A stretch of DNA of 64,000 nt from CAYLPJ01 sp964385465 (GTDB lineage: Bacteria; Planctomycetota; Phycisphaerae; SM23-33). Location of the stretch: the NCBI GenBank assembly GCA_964385465.1, contig CAYLPJ010000025.1:1-64000 (forward strand), written 5' to 3'. A program made the position numbers and the translations under genes. Of this stretch, positions 17,501-24,705 are shown one piece after another. Numbering within the stretch: the first letter of the stretch is position 1; each line of letters begins with the position of its first letter. The notes under the pieces were generated by a model, which had not been told where the DNA came from, ran no database searches, and was given only the letters and a program-made list of their open reading frames with translations.

Positions 17501-18915
17501 AAGGTGTATGTGTAGTGATCTTCGTTGTCCACCTCGATGCTCGCGCTGGAGGCCGAGCCAAACGTCACGTAGCCGCCGAACAGCGCGTGAGCGTCCGTGC
17601 CGGGTTGCGGCTCGCCCTGGAGGTTCGCGAAACGGTGGCCGGAGGAGGTGACCGTCGCCGTTACACCGGTGTACTCGCCGGTGTCGACGTTCTTCATCAG
17701 TCCCGAGTTCGGCGAACTGGCGTGCGTGGTGTACGTTGTGGCGTTGCCGTGCGTGCCGCTGCCGGGGATGTGGTCGTTGTAGGCGACGAAGCCGGGGACC
17801 TGCACGCTGCCGATGGTCCCGGCCGCGGCACCGTCGCCGAACCACGCCGCGCCAACGTCGATCGCAGGCCACGGACCGTAGGCAACCGTCAGCGAGGCCA
17901 GTTCGGCGGCGGCATAGCCCCATGCGGCCACGTCGCGGACCGTGCCGGCGTCATCGACGATCGCAGCCCAACCGGCGCCCTCGGCCGCCCAGTCGATGGC
18001 CGCCCCCCAGTAGTTATCGCCTGCGTTGCCCGTGCGGCAAAGCACCTCTCCGGGTGCGACCGAAGCCGGAAGATACCACGCCGTGGGATTGACCGCGTCG
18101 ATGTTCACCGACGCGTCGTTGATCAGCACGACCCAGCCGGTCGTGTCGAGCGCGGCGTCGAAGACGTTCTCGATCTCGACGGCCTTCGTCTCGCCCGTGC
18201 CGATCTCGGTGATCAGCAGGCCCGCGCCGCCAGCACGGTAGGAGTCCGCCCAGGTCGGATCGGTGAAGTCCGGCTGGGTCCACGCGCCGGGATCGTCCCC
18301 GCTGGTGGGCACGTGGAACGACAACGCGTCGCCGGCCTCGATGAGCAACTGCTGGCGAGCGGTGAAGTTCGTCACGCCGTAGGATACGTCCGGGAGCTGG
18401 TCCGTGTAATGCAAGTGGGCGTGGGCGATTGTCTCGCCATCTGGCTCGGTCAGCAGCAGGCTGCCGCCATCGGCATCGAGCCGGAACGTCGTGTGCAGGT
18501 AGCCGCCGGCATCGATGTAGTGCTCGACGTCCTCGCCGCTTGCGAACAGCAGCATGTGCTGGCCCCCGGCTAGCGTCACGTCGGGGAACTGCCACTTGGT
18601 GCGGTTGGCGGGGTCGTCCGAGAGGTACCAGCCTTCCAGGTCGAGCGCGCCCGGGGCGGGGTTGTGGAGCTCGATCCAGTCCTCGTACCGACCATCGCCG
18701 TCGGCCAGCGTGCTGGTGTTGTCGGCCATGAACTCGCTGATCAACGGCGAGCCGGACAGCAGGAGTCGCGGCTCCAGCCGCTCAACCTTCGGAGGCTGAC
18801 AGGCAAACCTGGAACGTCTGCACCGCAACGTATCCTCCCGCAGCGCTTCGCCGGCACGTCGGACGATGGGGAACCAGCCGCCTCCGATAGGCCGACCGAC
18901 AACGGCCGGAACCAT
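11533..18915 (-). CDS. giant LEPR-XLL surface protein with lamin-tail domains, CotH kinase-like domain and dockerin
   Basis: A 2,460-residue exported protein. VERLEPRLLLSG at about residues 44-55 is the planctomycete LEPR-XLL sorting motif after a basic leader. Lamin-tail-type domains are seen near 56-170, 800-920, 1655-1770, 1825-1930 and 1975-2090, each opening with a phrase such as LISEFMADN, VLINEFHTD or VVLNEVLYHP and containing WIELHN/FVELYN. A CotH kinase-like domain spans roughly 1120-1530, with HHGDIGYGKNYFFY and MLPWDVDLTW. Near 2258-2315 a dockerin-like pair of calcium loops (GDATLDGQVSKADL; GDFDGSGRVDRADY) precedes an acidic, proline-rich tail. The likely role is a cell-surface or matrix protein, perhaps with kinase activity. 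It is a single gene with its own promoter. Confidence 0.88.
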   Translation of the reverse strand: MVPAVVGRPIGGGWFPIVRRAGEALREDTLRCRRSRFACQPPKVERLEPRLLLSGSPLISEFMADNTSTLADGDGRYEDWIELHNPAPGALDLEGWYLSDDPANRTKWQFPDVTLAGGQHMLLFASGEDVEHYIDAGGYLHTTFRLDADGGSLLLTEPDGETIAHAHLHYTDQLPDVSYGVTNFTARQQLLIEAGDALSFHVPTSGDDPGAWTQPDFTDPTWADSYRAGGAGLLITEIGTGETKAVEIENVFDAALDTTGWVVLINDASVNIDAVNPTAWYLPASVAPGEVLCRTGNAGDNYWGAAIDWAAEGAGWAAIVDDAGTVRDVAAWGYAAAELASLTVAYGPWPAIDVGAAWFGDGAAAGTIGSVQVPGFVAYNDHIPGSGTHGNATTYTTHASSPNSGLMKNVDTGEYTGVTATVTSSGHRFANLQGEPQPGTDAHALFGGYVTFGSASSASIEVDNEDHYTYTFTGLDDGDAVTYDFAGSAVRGDSRYTDRWTLVTLLGAVSATSAHSTGEGVVVLGDRQVAVWTGQNHDVAQGYVARWSCIDPGPDGEFSVASEQYTDSIPTSVRPDGMANGSKGYGLTGIRLEETGPSGPLSWLRRTGGTDADGAGDFVRDANGTLGAENDDLDVPFGTVVPATTGVGFSDDQLAFDALLATDVSTDMAGAASSLWTRIEFDDPTIAGPTGMTLRMKYDDGFVAYLNGVQIAERNAPASPAWDSTATATRDNAAAVGFEDIDVTAYLDALLPSGNVLAIHVLNVSAGDADLLMLPELVLEGVSYDPGGKFFTAPTPGAFNGAGDEYPGVLINEFHTDPDVKTELTEFVELYNGSSNSVDVAGWQFTDGIEYTIPAGTTIPPKGYLVIAKNPDAFESKFGFTPLGPWTGSLDNDGETIELTDATFETVDRVDYGLAFPWPITGEDPGPSVQLVHPSLSNDLGGSWRGAMPTPGGVNAVFAVNAAPQMRQVDHLPNQPVSGQDVTITAKVTDPDGVASVVLHYQLVEPGAYIEYGTPDYENTWTDLAMVDDGSGCDEQADDSVYSAVIPGALNTHRLLVRYRITATDASNDALSLRAPYADDMAGNFAYYVYDGVPSWTGAIDPDSTDPELSTPVTYDAATLTSVPVYQLITTRADHEDSQYIPNSTASAYGGSAYLWQGTLIYDGVVYDNIRYRPRGGVHRFRMGKNMWKFDFNRGHYFQARDDYGKKYDTKWDKLNFSAAIQQGNYQHRGEQGVFEAATFLMFNLAGVPAPNTNWVHFRIVESAHENGSTQYDGDFQGLYLVIEQMDGAFLDEHGLPDGNLYKVEGYNGSLNNQGPTAPSDKSDYNLFKNGSGGETGWANAPSEQWWRDNVDLDMYYAYRAVCEGAHHGDIGYGKNYFFYSNPETGIWSMLPWDVDLTWANNMYGNGEDPFRNGSYGRILLDNPNLDLEYRNALREFYDLLYNPEQMNRLLDGLGAVIDDSLGGPSIVDADRAMWDYNPIMTNYDYVSSSKAGEGRFYQKAATKDFPGMVQIMKDYVVSSNREFETNTDDPDLPRTPTLAYRGPAGFPVNGLAFEASPFDDATGSFAAMEWRIAEVTDESAPAYDPDDPGMYEITTLWESGELLVYDKEMTVPATVARPGHAYRVRVRYKDSTGRWSHWSGPVHFVAGEGTATPLTEGLRVTEVMYHPPPDPAAVHDDEEFEFIELTNVGGTVLDLSGVSVTRGVTFAFAPTAVTSLAPGERVVIVRNQTAFASRYDTAEITVAGQWIGGLSNGDERIELADATDGVIQSFRYRDGWQSHTDGEGFSLVVIDEAAPAEAWEDGDNWMASPAWGGDPGEAGGGLEPGTVIITEVLAHTDEPTGDWIELHNTSEEIVEIGGWFLSDSGSVLTKYRIADGTAVAPGAYLVLTESSNFGPGSSDPGSALPFALSELGDDVYLSSSVDGAPGGYREHVDFDVSPNGTAFGLHTVHSGETEFTLMAATTPGADNADAGPYIGPVVLNEVLYHPTGPLVEFVELYNRTPSPVSLYDPANPGNTWRVGGVDLTVPEGLVLPAWGYAVLTSAAPAAFRALYGSDLPADVPVIQWDVHAALDNDGESLRLERPDTPEPLGGVPYIIEDRVVYDDDSPWPVAADGDGSSVMRTVAGAYGNDVYNWADGGYAGSPGRPNSAAPQVADVGTNDNSGIRDELTSVAVRFTEDVSDSLDAADLALHNETTGEDVDLSLVTVVYDSLTNTARWDLSATMISLGELAFTVSGDGLQTPAGVPLGGDGTDVGHATVLTVPGDATLDGQVSKADLDALRSGFGQAGADWTSGDFDGSGRVDRADYVILKRNHGACWLVPPSAPAPPAEEPTEAPSAGSALANAPVLQCESGVSHAWAGPVESRGSVPQPATYDLVAEPLGVDITFDVSHSLATACAPTLVAVNAWPSASTARPANSAASSPSQTPARPELSDLLVSRLLCPHDLRVVRRDLEPPRKARK

Positions 18916-18941
18916 CTCTTCACAGATTCCTCACATTCACG

Positions 18942-18970
18942 ATCATACCGCATACCCCCGAGCCCGCCAA
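18942..18970 (-). promoter_or_regulatory. candidate promoter of the LEPR-XLL giant gene
   Basis: Minus strand TTGGCG at 18970-18965 and TATGAT at 18947-18942 are 17 bp apart, matching sigma-70 at 4 of 6 and 5 of 6. A start near 18936 gives a leader of about 20 nt to the ATG at 18915. Confidence 0.45.
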
Positions 18971-19042
18971 GGTGTACAGCGAAGTCTTGAGTGCCAAGCC
19001 GCCAAGGCCCATGGCGTCAGCCCGGACCCGAACAAGCAAGGC

Positions 19043-19430
19043 ACATTGCGCATCCGGCTGGACGTCGATGCGCGCGATCCGAATCGCCCCACGTGGTCGA
19101 TCAGTCCGGTGTCGGCTGAATACGCGGGCAAGCCGGTGGCGTGGTCCAACGTGAAGGTCAACCACACGCCAACCCACCGGCAGCCGCGAACGCCGCAGTT
19201 CGGCACACCTGATGACCAATGACACGCCTTGGACGTACCTATCCAGGGCCGGCGCCATCGGCTGGCGCTGGACGCCAAGATGCTCTTCGAGGCCGACGCC
19301 GATGTCGCGCCCGCCGGCGACGTACTCCGCATTGGCTCGCGCTGGCGGCGGAAGCACGAGCCGTCCCCTGGCGCGGGAATCGACGACATGCGACTGGACA
19401 AGCAGCCCACGCGCCGCTTAGCTGGACTGG
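19043..19430 (+). pseudogene. possible decayed coding remnant with an in-frame stop
   Basis: One plus-strand frame reads GTLRIRLDVDARDPNRPTW and onward to FGTPDDQ, hits TGA at 19220-19222, then continues as HALDVPIQGRRHRLALDAKM and AGDVLRIGSRWRR. Third positions are strongly G/C, as in the neighbouring genes, on both sides of the stop. No family was recognised and no credible start exists. It may be the relic of an exported enzyme. The rest of the 564-bp gap between the giant gene and the beta-helix gene (18916-19479) holds only the promoter above. Confidence 0.3.
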
Positions 19431-19479
19431 AACGACATAGGATTCAGAGGTTCCAGAGCGGCGTTCGGAAGGAGAGCCC

Positions 19480-21411
19480 ATGCGAAACCACCCAAAGGCT
19501 GCCGCGGCGACAGCCTTGCTGCTGGCGACTGCGGTGGCGTGCGGCGAGGAGAAGGCCATGACGGTTATTCACGTTGCCTGCTCCGGCAAGGTCTTGGGCG
19601 ACGGAAGCCGATCCAGGTCGGTCAAGACGCTCGAGCGGGCGCAGGCCCTGGTGCGCGAGGCGATCGCCGGCGGGGCGACCGGCGAGGTGGTGGTCCGCGT
19701 CGGCCACGGGCGGTACGAGTTGTCCGAACCGCTGACGTTCGGCCCGCCCGACAGCGGGGGCGACGGCCTGGCCATCCGCTGGGAGGGGGCCGGCGATGGC
19801 GAGGTCCTGCTCAGCGGCGGCATGCGGCTCACCGACTGGCGCCAAGCCGGCGACGGGCGCTGGCGATGCAAGGTGGACACCGACGAGTCGATCCGCCAGT
19901 TGTACGTCCGGGGGCGGCGGCTCCGGCGGGCGCGCTTTCCCAAGGGCGACCCGCTGGGAGTCAAGCGGAGCGTCTGCAAGCCGGACAACAAGCGATGGAC
20001 CGTCCCCACGGCCATGACGGTCATCCTCGACACCGGCGAGTTGAAGCCCTGGCCCGAGACCGGCCCGGTCGAGCTGCTCGTCTTCAAGGACTGGTCGATC
20101 TACCGCAAACAGGTCGCGGCGATCCGGCTGGCCGAGAGGGCGATCCAGCTCAGGCCGCCCTTCAGCATGTTCAACAAGGACCCGAAGGGCGCCCACAACG
20201 GCATCAACGTTCCCGGCCGGGTCAAGCACTTCACATGCTATCTCGTGGGGCATCCGGACTTCGCGACGTCCCCCGGCGAGTGGGCCCACGACATCGAGGC
20301 CGGCGAACTGGTCTACGCGCCCCGCGCGGAGGACGACCTTGCCGAGTTCGCGGCAGTGGTGCCCCGGCTGGAGACGCTGCTTCGCGTCGTCGGGTCGGCG
20401 GATCGGCCGGTCCGGAATCTGAGCTTCCGGGGGCTGCGGTTCGCGCACACGGCGCTGCCGCTGGGCCCGCACGGCCATGACGGAGGCCAAGCGTCCTTCA
20501 GCGTGCCCACCGAGCGGGGCAAGGGCTACCGGCCCCAGTCGTCGGCGATCGCGTTCCAGCACACCCGGGAGTGCAGGCTGGAGGCGTGTACGGTCGAGGC
20601 GATCGGCGGGACGGGCGTCTGGGCGCAGGCCGGCTGCCGCGACCTGCACATCGTCCGCAACTCAGTTCGCGACCTCGGGGCAGTCGGGATCATGATCGGC
20701 CTGCTGCATGACCCCGGCGCCGGGAGCCCGGATTTGCTGACGGGCAACCGGATCACCGACAACGACGTCTCGCTGCCCGCACAGGACTTCCTCGGTGGCG
20801 TGGGCATCTGGCAGGGCTTCGCGTCCGGGAGCCTGATCGCCCACAACCACGTGCACCGAACCCCGTACACGGCCATCAGCGTCGGCTGGCGGTGGAACGA
20901 CCAGCCGACGACCAATCGCGCGAACCGCGTGATCGCCAACCACATTCACCACGTGATGCTTCGGCTTGGCGACGGCGGGGGCGTGTACACCCTGGGCAAT
21001 CAACCCGACAGCGAGGTCTCGGGTAACTGGGTACATGACGTGCCGCGCTCGGGCTTCTCGCACGCGGCGCCGAACAATGGGCTCTACTTCGATCAGGGCT
21101 CCTCGGGATTCACCGCGCGAGACAACCTGGTCCACGACACCAGCGGGATTCCCGTCCGCTTTCACTTCAGGGGCGGCGGGAGCGTGACGGCCAGGGACAA
21201 CGTGCTGGTTTCCGACGACGCCGGCGGCGTGATCAGTCCACCGTACCGACCGCGGGAACAGCGCATCCGCTTCCGCGAGAGCGAGGACAACCCCAAGACC
21301 GGCGTGACGTGGGGAGAGAACCGCATCCTTACGAGCGAACAATGGAAGACCCGCGCCGATGAACTGACCGAAACGTACCGCAAGCGCACCGGCCCGCGCG
21401 AGGCACCATAG
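19480..21411 (+). CDS. exported right-handed beta-helix protein, probable glycan-active
   Basis: A 643-residue protein with an export signal (residues 1-20); Cys21 after AVA may mark a lipoprotein. The opening VIHVACSGKVLGDGSRS and TLERAQALVREA is the usual start of parallel beta-helix glycan hydrolases and lyases. Many short Asn/Gly-rich coils follow: TGNRITDNDV, IAHNHVHRTPYTAI, VIANHIHHVM, VSGNWVHDVPRSG and FTARDNLVHDTSG. AAGGAGAG precedes the ATG. It ends 35 bp from the convergent sulfatase. The fold is clear. The substrate and reaction are not, although plant or algal polysaccharide is likely from context. Confidence 0.8.
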   Translation: MRNHPKAAAATALLLATAVACGEEKAMTVIHVACSGKVLGDGSRSRSVKTLERAQALVREAIAGGATGEVVVRVGHGRYELSEPLTFGPPDSGGDGLAIRWEGAGDGEVLLSGGMRLTDWRQAGDGRWRCKVDTDESIRQLYVRGRRLRRARFPKGDPLGVKRSVCKPDNKRWTVPTAMTVILDTGELKPWPETGPVELLVFKDWSIYRKQVAAIRLAERAIQLRPPFSMFNKDPKGAHNGINVPGRVKHFTCYLVGHPDFATSPGEWAHDIEAGELVYAPRAEDDLAEFAAVVPRLETLLRVVGSADRPVRNLSFRGLRFAHTALPLGPHGHDGGQASFSVPTERGKGYRPQSSAIAFQHTRECRLEACTVEAIGGTGVWAQAGCRDLHIVRNSVRDLGAVGIMIGLLHDPGAGSPDLLTGNRITDNDVSLPAQDFLGGVGIWQGFASGSLIAHNHVHRTPYTAISVGWRWNDQPTTNRANRVIANHIHHVMLRLGDGGGVYTLGNQPDSEVSGNWVHDVPRSGFSHAAPNNGLYFDQGSSGFTARDNLVHDTSGIPVRFHFRGGGSVTARDNVLVSDDAGGVISPPYRPREQRIRFRESEDNPKTGVTWGENRILTSEQWKTRADELTETYRKRTGPREAP

Positions 21412-21446
21412 GCGGGACCCCCACTCGCCCTCGTCGGCCGAGCCCG

Positions 21447-22937
21447 TCAGAGCCCCCGCAATCTGCGGAAGTCGTTGGCGGTCCGGTCGCCGTGGCCCTG
21501 GAGCCACAGCAGCAGGTGCTGGCGCATGTCGGCGAGGCGGTCGGATTGCCCCGGCTCGTTGGCGAGATTGCGCATCTCGTGCGGATCGCTCGCCAGGTCA
21601 TACAGTTCGTCGACATCCCCGCAGTTGAAGACGTACTTCCAGTCGCCCACGCGAATCATCCGTTGCGTGTACGCCAGGTAGGCCAGCCCCGTGCATTCGG
21701 TGACGACCTCCTCGGGCCAGTCCGAGGGGCTCTCGCCCCGCACCAGCGGGAGGACCGATCGGCCGTGACGCTCGTGAAGGGCCCGCGGCAGCTCGGCGGC
21801 GTCGAGGACGGTCGAGTACAGGTCGGTGGTGTTGACGAAACGGCCCTCGCGGACGCCCTCCCGCCCGTGCCCGGTTGGCGGGCGGACGACCAGCGGGATC
21901 GCCGTCGTGTCCTGGTACATGTGGAAGGCCTTGTCGGACAGGCCGGCGTGGCAGCCCGCCGAATCGCCGTGGTCGGCCGCGAAGAGCACCAGGCTCTCGT
22001 CGTAGAGCCCGCGCCGGCGGAGGTGCTCCAGCAAGCGGCCGATCTCCCAGTCGAGATAATTCGAGTACGCCACCGAGTAGCGGATCTGCCGCTGGAACCG
22101 CCCCCACGGCCGCCGCGCCCGTTTGGCGTTGTGGATGGAGGGTTTGTCGGCCTGGTCTTCCTCGAAGCTCGGCCAGGGGGGGACGGGCAACTCGCGACAG
22201 GGCTCGAGGAATTCCGTGGGCACGTACGCCGGTCCATGCGGGCCCCAGAAGTTCAGCATGAAGAACCAGGGCCGACCGCGGGCGGCGAAGTCATCGATGA
22301 GGTGGATCGCCCGGTCCACGAGGAAATGGTCGATGGTCGACTCGACCGGCGAGACGACCTCCGCGCAGCCGTTGCCTTCATCGGCGAGCCGGTGCTCCAG
22401 TCCGGCGTCGAAGAGGTAGTCCTGGTACTGGCGGTACAGGTGCCCGCCGGCGCCGTGGCCGGGGAAGTCGTCCCCCTCGTAACCGATGTCGGTCGGCAGT
22501 GAACTGCCCGCCCGGTAGAAGGCCGGATAGGCTACGACGTCCACGGCGCCCTCGACGACGTGGTCGCGGTACCACGGGTCAGCGTAGGCCTCCCGCCCGT
22601 AGCCGAGATGCCACTTGCCCGTCAGCCCGGCCGTGTAGCCCGCCTCGCCCAGCCGGCGGCTGAGCAGTTCCGGCCTGTCTGCCAGTTCGTGGACGACGCA
22701 ACCGGGCTGGAAGAGGTTGTTCTGCATACCATGACCGCACGGGTACAGGCCAGTCTGGATCGACGCCCGCGCCGGCGTGCAGATGGGGCAGACGGTGTAG
22801 GCGTTGGTGAACGTCACGCCCTCGGCCGCGAGGCGATCGATGTTCGGGCTCGTCCCCCACCGCGTGCCGTAGCAGCCGAGGTGGTCCCGGCGATGCTGGT
22901 CGGTAAGGATAAACAGGATGTTCGGTTGCTCGGGCAC
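21447..22937 (-). CDS. sulfatase (formylglycine-dependent), copy 1
   Basis: A 496-residue type I sulfatase that hydrolyses sulfate esters, probably on sulfated polysaccharides. NILFILTDQHRRDHLG supplies the first metal-binding Asp13. ICTPARAS at 52-59 is the C-x-P-x-R motif whose Cys53 becomes formylglycine. LTGKWHLGY and FAADHGDS are later metal or sulfate-binding stretches. The start is GTG with a strong AAGGAGGA site at 22948-22941. There is no signal peptide, although most planctomycete sulfatases are exported. A separate Tat-leader-like reading frame ends 36 bp upstream. A maturase (FGE or anSME) was not found here. Confidence 0.92.
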   Translation of the reverse strand: MPEQPNILFILTDQHRRDHLGCYGTRWGTSPNIDRLAAEGVTFTNAYTVCPICTPARASIQTGLYPCGHGMQNNLFQPGCVVHELADRPELLSRRLGEAGYTAGLTGKWHLGYGREAYADPWYRDHVVEGAVDVVAYPAFYRAGSSLPTDIGYEGDDFPGHGAGGHLYRQYQDYLFDAGLEHRLADEGNGCAEVVSPVESTIDHFLVDRAIHLIDDFAARGRPWFFMLNFWGPHGPAYVPTEFLEPCRELPVPPWPSFEEDQADKPSIHNAKRARRPWGRFQRQIRYSVAYSNYLDWEIGRLLEHLRRRGLYDESLVLFAADHGDSAGCHAGLSDKAFHMYQDTTAIPLVVRPPTGHGREGVREGRFVNTTDLYSTVLDAAELPRALHERHGRSVLPLVRGESPSDWPEEVVTECTGLAYLAYTQRMIRVGDWKYVFNCGDVDELYDLASDPHEMRNLANEPGQSDRLADMRQHLLLWLQGHGDRTANDFRRLRGL

Positions 22938-22973
22938 GGTTCCTCCTTGTCGGGGCTGTCGCCCCGGCCGGCG

Positions 22974-23069
22974 CTATGCGACTTTGCTGCCCCCTCGCCC
23001 TGCCATCGCGCCGGCAGCGCCGGCTGTTGCGAGGAACTGCCTGCGACTCATGCGTCCCACGGCGCGCAT
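22974..23069 (-). pseudogene. orphan Tat signal peptide fragment
   Basis: An ATG at 23069 (or 23051) opens a 31-codon frame. SRRQFLATAGAAGAMAG within it is a textbook twin-arginine leader, with RRQFL followed by an Ala-rich stretch. TAG at 22976-22974 then stops it. The next gene is the signal-less sulfatase, in a different frame with its own ribosome site. The fragment may be the stranded leader of that sulfatase or of a deleted neighbour. It is too short to be functional unless it is a leader ORF. Confidence 0.45.
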
Positions 23070-23106
23070 CCTCTCGGTTCCGCCATGCCAGCGAAGGGGC
23101 AGGCCC

Positions 23107-24561
23107 TCACGGGTCGCTCGGGGCGGGCAGGAAGCGGACATTCTCGGTGAACTCGTTGATATCGAAGCGCCCGTCCTCGGCGGACAGGACAGTCTGATCG
23201 CCATCGACGAGGCCGAGGAAACGGACGTTGCGTATCAGCGCGAACGGGCTGCCGGCGAGCCGGCTGGGGCGTGGCGGGCCGCCGACCCGCCGGACATTGC
23301 GAAACGTCACCCCGTTGACGTCGTGCGTGGCGGGGTTCGTCGGATGGGCGGTCCAGATGTCGATCAGGCGGTCGTCGCGGCAGTCCTCGATGCGCACGTC
23401 TTCGAACGTCACGTCCTCGACGCGGGCCGAGGGCTTCTCCTTGTTGACAGCGCTGGTGGGCAGGATGCAGATGGCCGCCTCGGGATTGGCGCGGTCCTCC
23501 CACTCGGTGCGGCTGCGGTTCGGGAGGCAGTGAAGAATATCCACGTTGCGGAACAGCAGGCGGCGGAGGAACGGCGCGTCGGATTCCCCGCCTATCAGGA
23601 TGCCCCGCCCGCCGCCAACGTTGCTCAGCGAGCAGCCTTCCACGCGGACGTCCTGCGCCGGCCGATCTGACCACCGCGTGCCCTTGACGCAGAACGCATC
23701 GTCATGCGACTGGAGATAGCAGTTCCGGAATCGGATGTCCTCGGAGTTCAGGACGTTGACGGCATCGCGCGTCGCACCCACGACGGCGAAGTCTTCGAAC
23801 GTTACGGCGTTGCTGTCGTGCAGGAAGACGGTCCACTGGTCGCCGTCGTTCAACACGAGCACGTCGCGGATCTCGGCACCGGCGGTGCGGTCGATCTTCA
23901 GCGGCGGGCCGAGACGCGTGGCGGACTCGGGGGCGTGGAGGATCCCGCCCCCGCGGATCGTCAGATCGCGGCAGTCTCTCACCTCGAGCGTCCCCACCAG
24001 CACCGCCCCAGCGGCGAGGTACACCGTATGCTCTCGCTTGTTCCGCAGCAGCACCTTGCCCACCTCGTGCCGGCCGGGGCCGAAGTACGTTACGGCGGCG
24101 GTCTCTTTCCGGCCAGGCCCGCGCATCGGCGGATCAGCGTCCGGGCGGCGACGCAGCAACACCAGCGGCCGGAGCGCGTTACCGTCGAACTCCACGACCG
24201 CGTGGTCCTGCTCGGCGGGGATTGTCAGCGCCCATGCGTCCCCTTTTCGCCGGGGGGTGATGCCTGCCGATAGCGGCCGCACGACGGCGCTGTCCGCCTT
24301 GCCCGCCGCGCGAACGCGGACCTCCGTCACCGACGCCGAATGCAGCATCGCCAGGTGCGTTTCCACAGTTCGGGCGTAGTTGTGCAGTCGGGCGTCGAAG
24401 GGGTCCAGGACGGTCAGGGCATCCCACGCGTCCACCCCGCCCGGGCGCGACTCGACCCGGTAGACGCTCGAGACGGGCAGCGGTGCCCGCTTCGGGACCG
24501 GTCCGGCGGCGGCAGGGGGGATCAACACCAGCAACAGCGACAGGGCGGTACGTCCTTTCAT
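23107..24561 (-). CDS. exported polygalacturonase-like (GH28/GH49-type) beta-helix protein
   Basis: A 484-residue protein with a signal peptide (LSLLLVLIPPAAAG, residues 7-20). An N-terminal beta domain (about 25-150) precedes a right-handed beta-helix. FGPGRHEVGKVLLRN, VYLAAGAVLVGTLEV and RDLTIRGGGIL resemble the entrance to GH28/GH49 helices. SEDIRFRNCYLQSHDDAFCVKG includes an Asp pair like the GH28 catalytic DD. Polysaccharide hydrolysis is likely; pectin versus another substrate is not settled. It lies 144 bp downstream of the GH9 gene on the same strand and is probably co-transcribed. Confidence 0.75.
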   Translation of the reverse strand: MKGRTALSLLLVLIPPAAAGPVPKRAPLPVSSVYRVESRPGGVDAWDALTVLDPFDARLHNYARTVETHLAMLHSASVTEVRVRAAGKADSAVVRPLSAGITPRRKGDAWALTIPAEQDHAVVEFDGNALRPLVLLRRRPDADPPMRGPGRKETAAVTYFGPGRHEVGKVLLRNKREHTVYLAAGAVLVGTLEVRDCRDLTIRGGGILHAPESATRLGPPLKIDRTAGAEIRDVLVLNDGDQWTVFLHDSNAVTFEDFAVVGATRDAVNVLNSEDIRFRNCYLQSHDDAFCVKGTRWSDRPAQDVRVEGCSLSNVGGGRGILIGGESDAPFLRRLLFRNVDILHCLPNRSRTEWEDRANPEAAICILPTSAVNKEKPSARVEDVTFEDVRIEDCRDDRLIDIWTAHPTNPATHDVNGVTFRNVRRVGGPPRPSRLAGSPFALIRNVRFLGLVDGDQTVLSAEDGRFDINEFTENVRFLPAPSDP

Positions 24562-24705
24562 GTTCAGCTTTCCTTGAGCAAGGTGTTCTCACGTGGAGAC
24601 GGATCGGCTGGGGTGCGGCCATCGATCGCCTTCCCACACTCTTCGCTCCGGACCAACCGATCACGTCGGTCGCGGGACAGTGCGGAGACGTCTGCCTGCT
24701 CCGGC

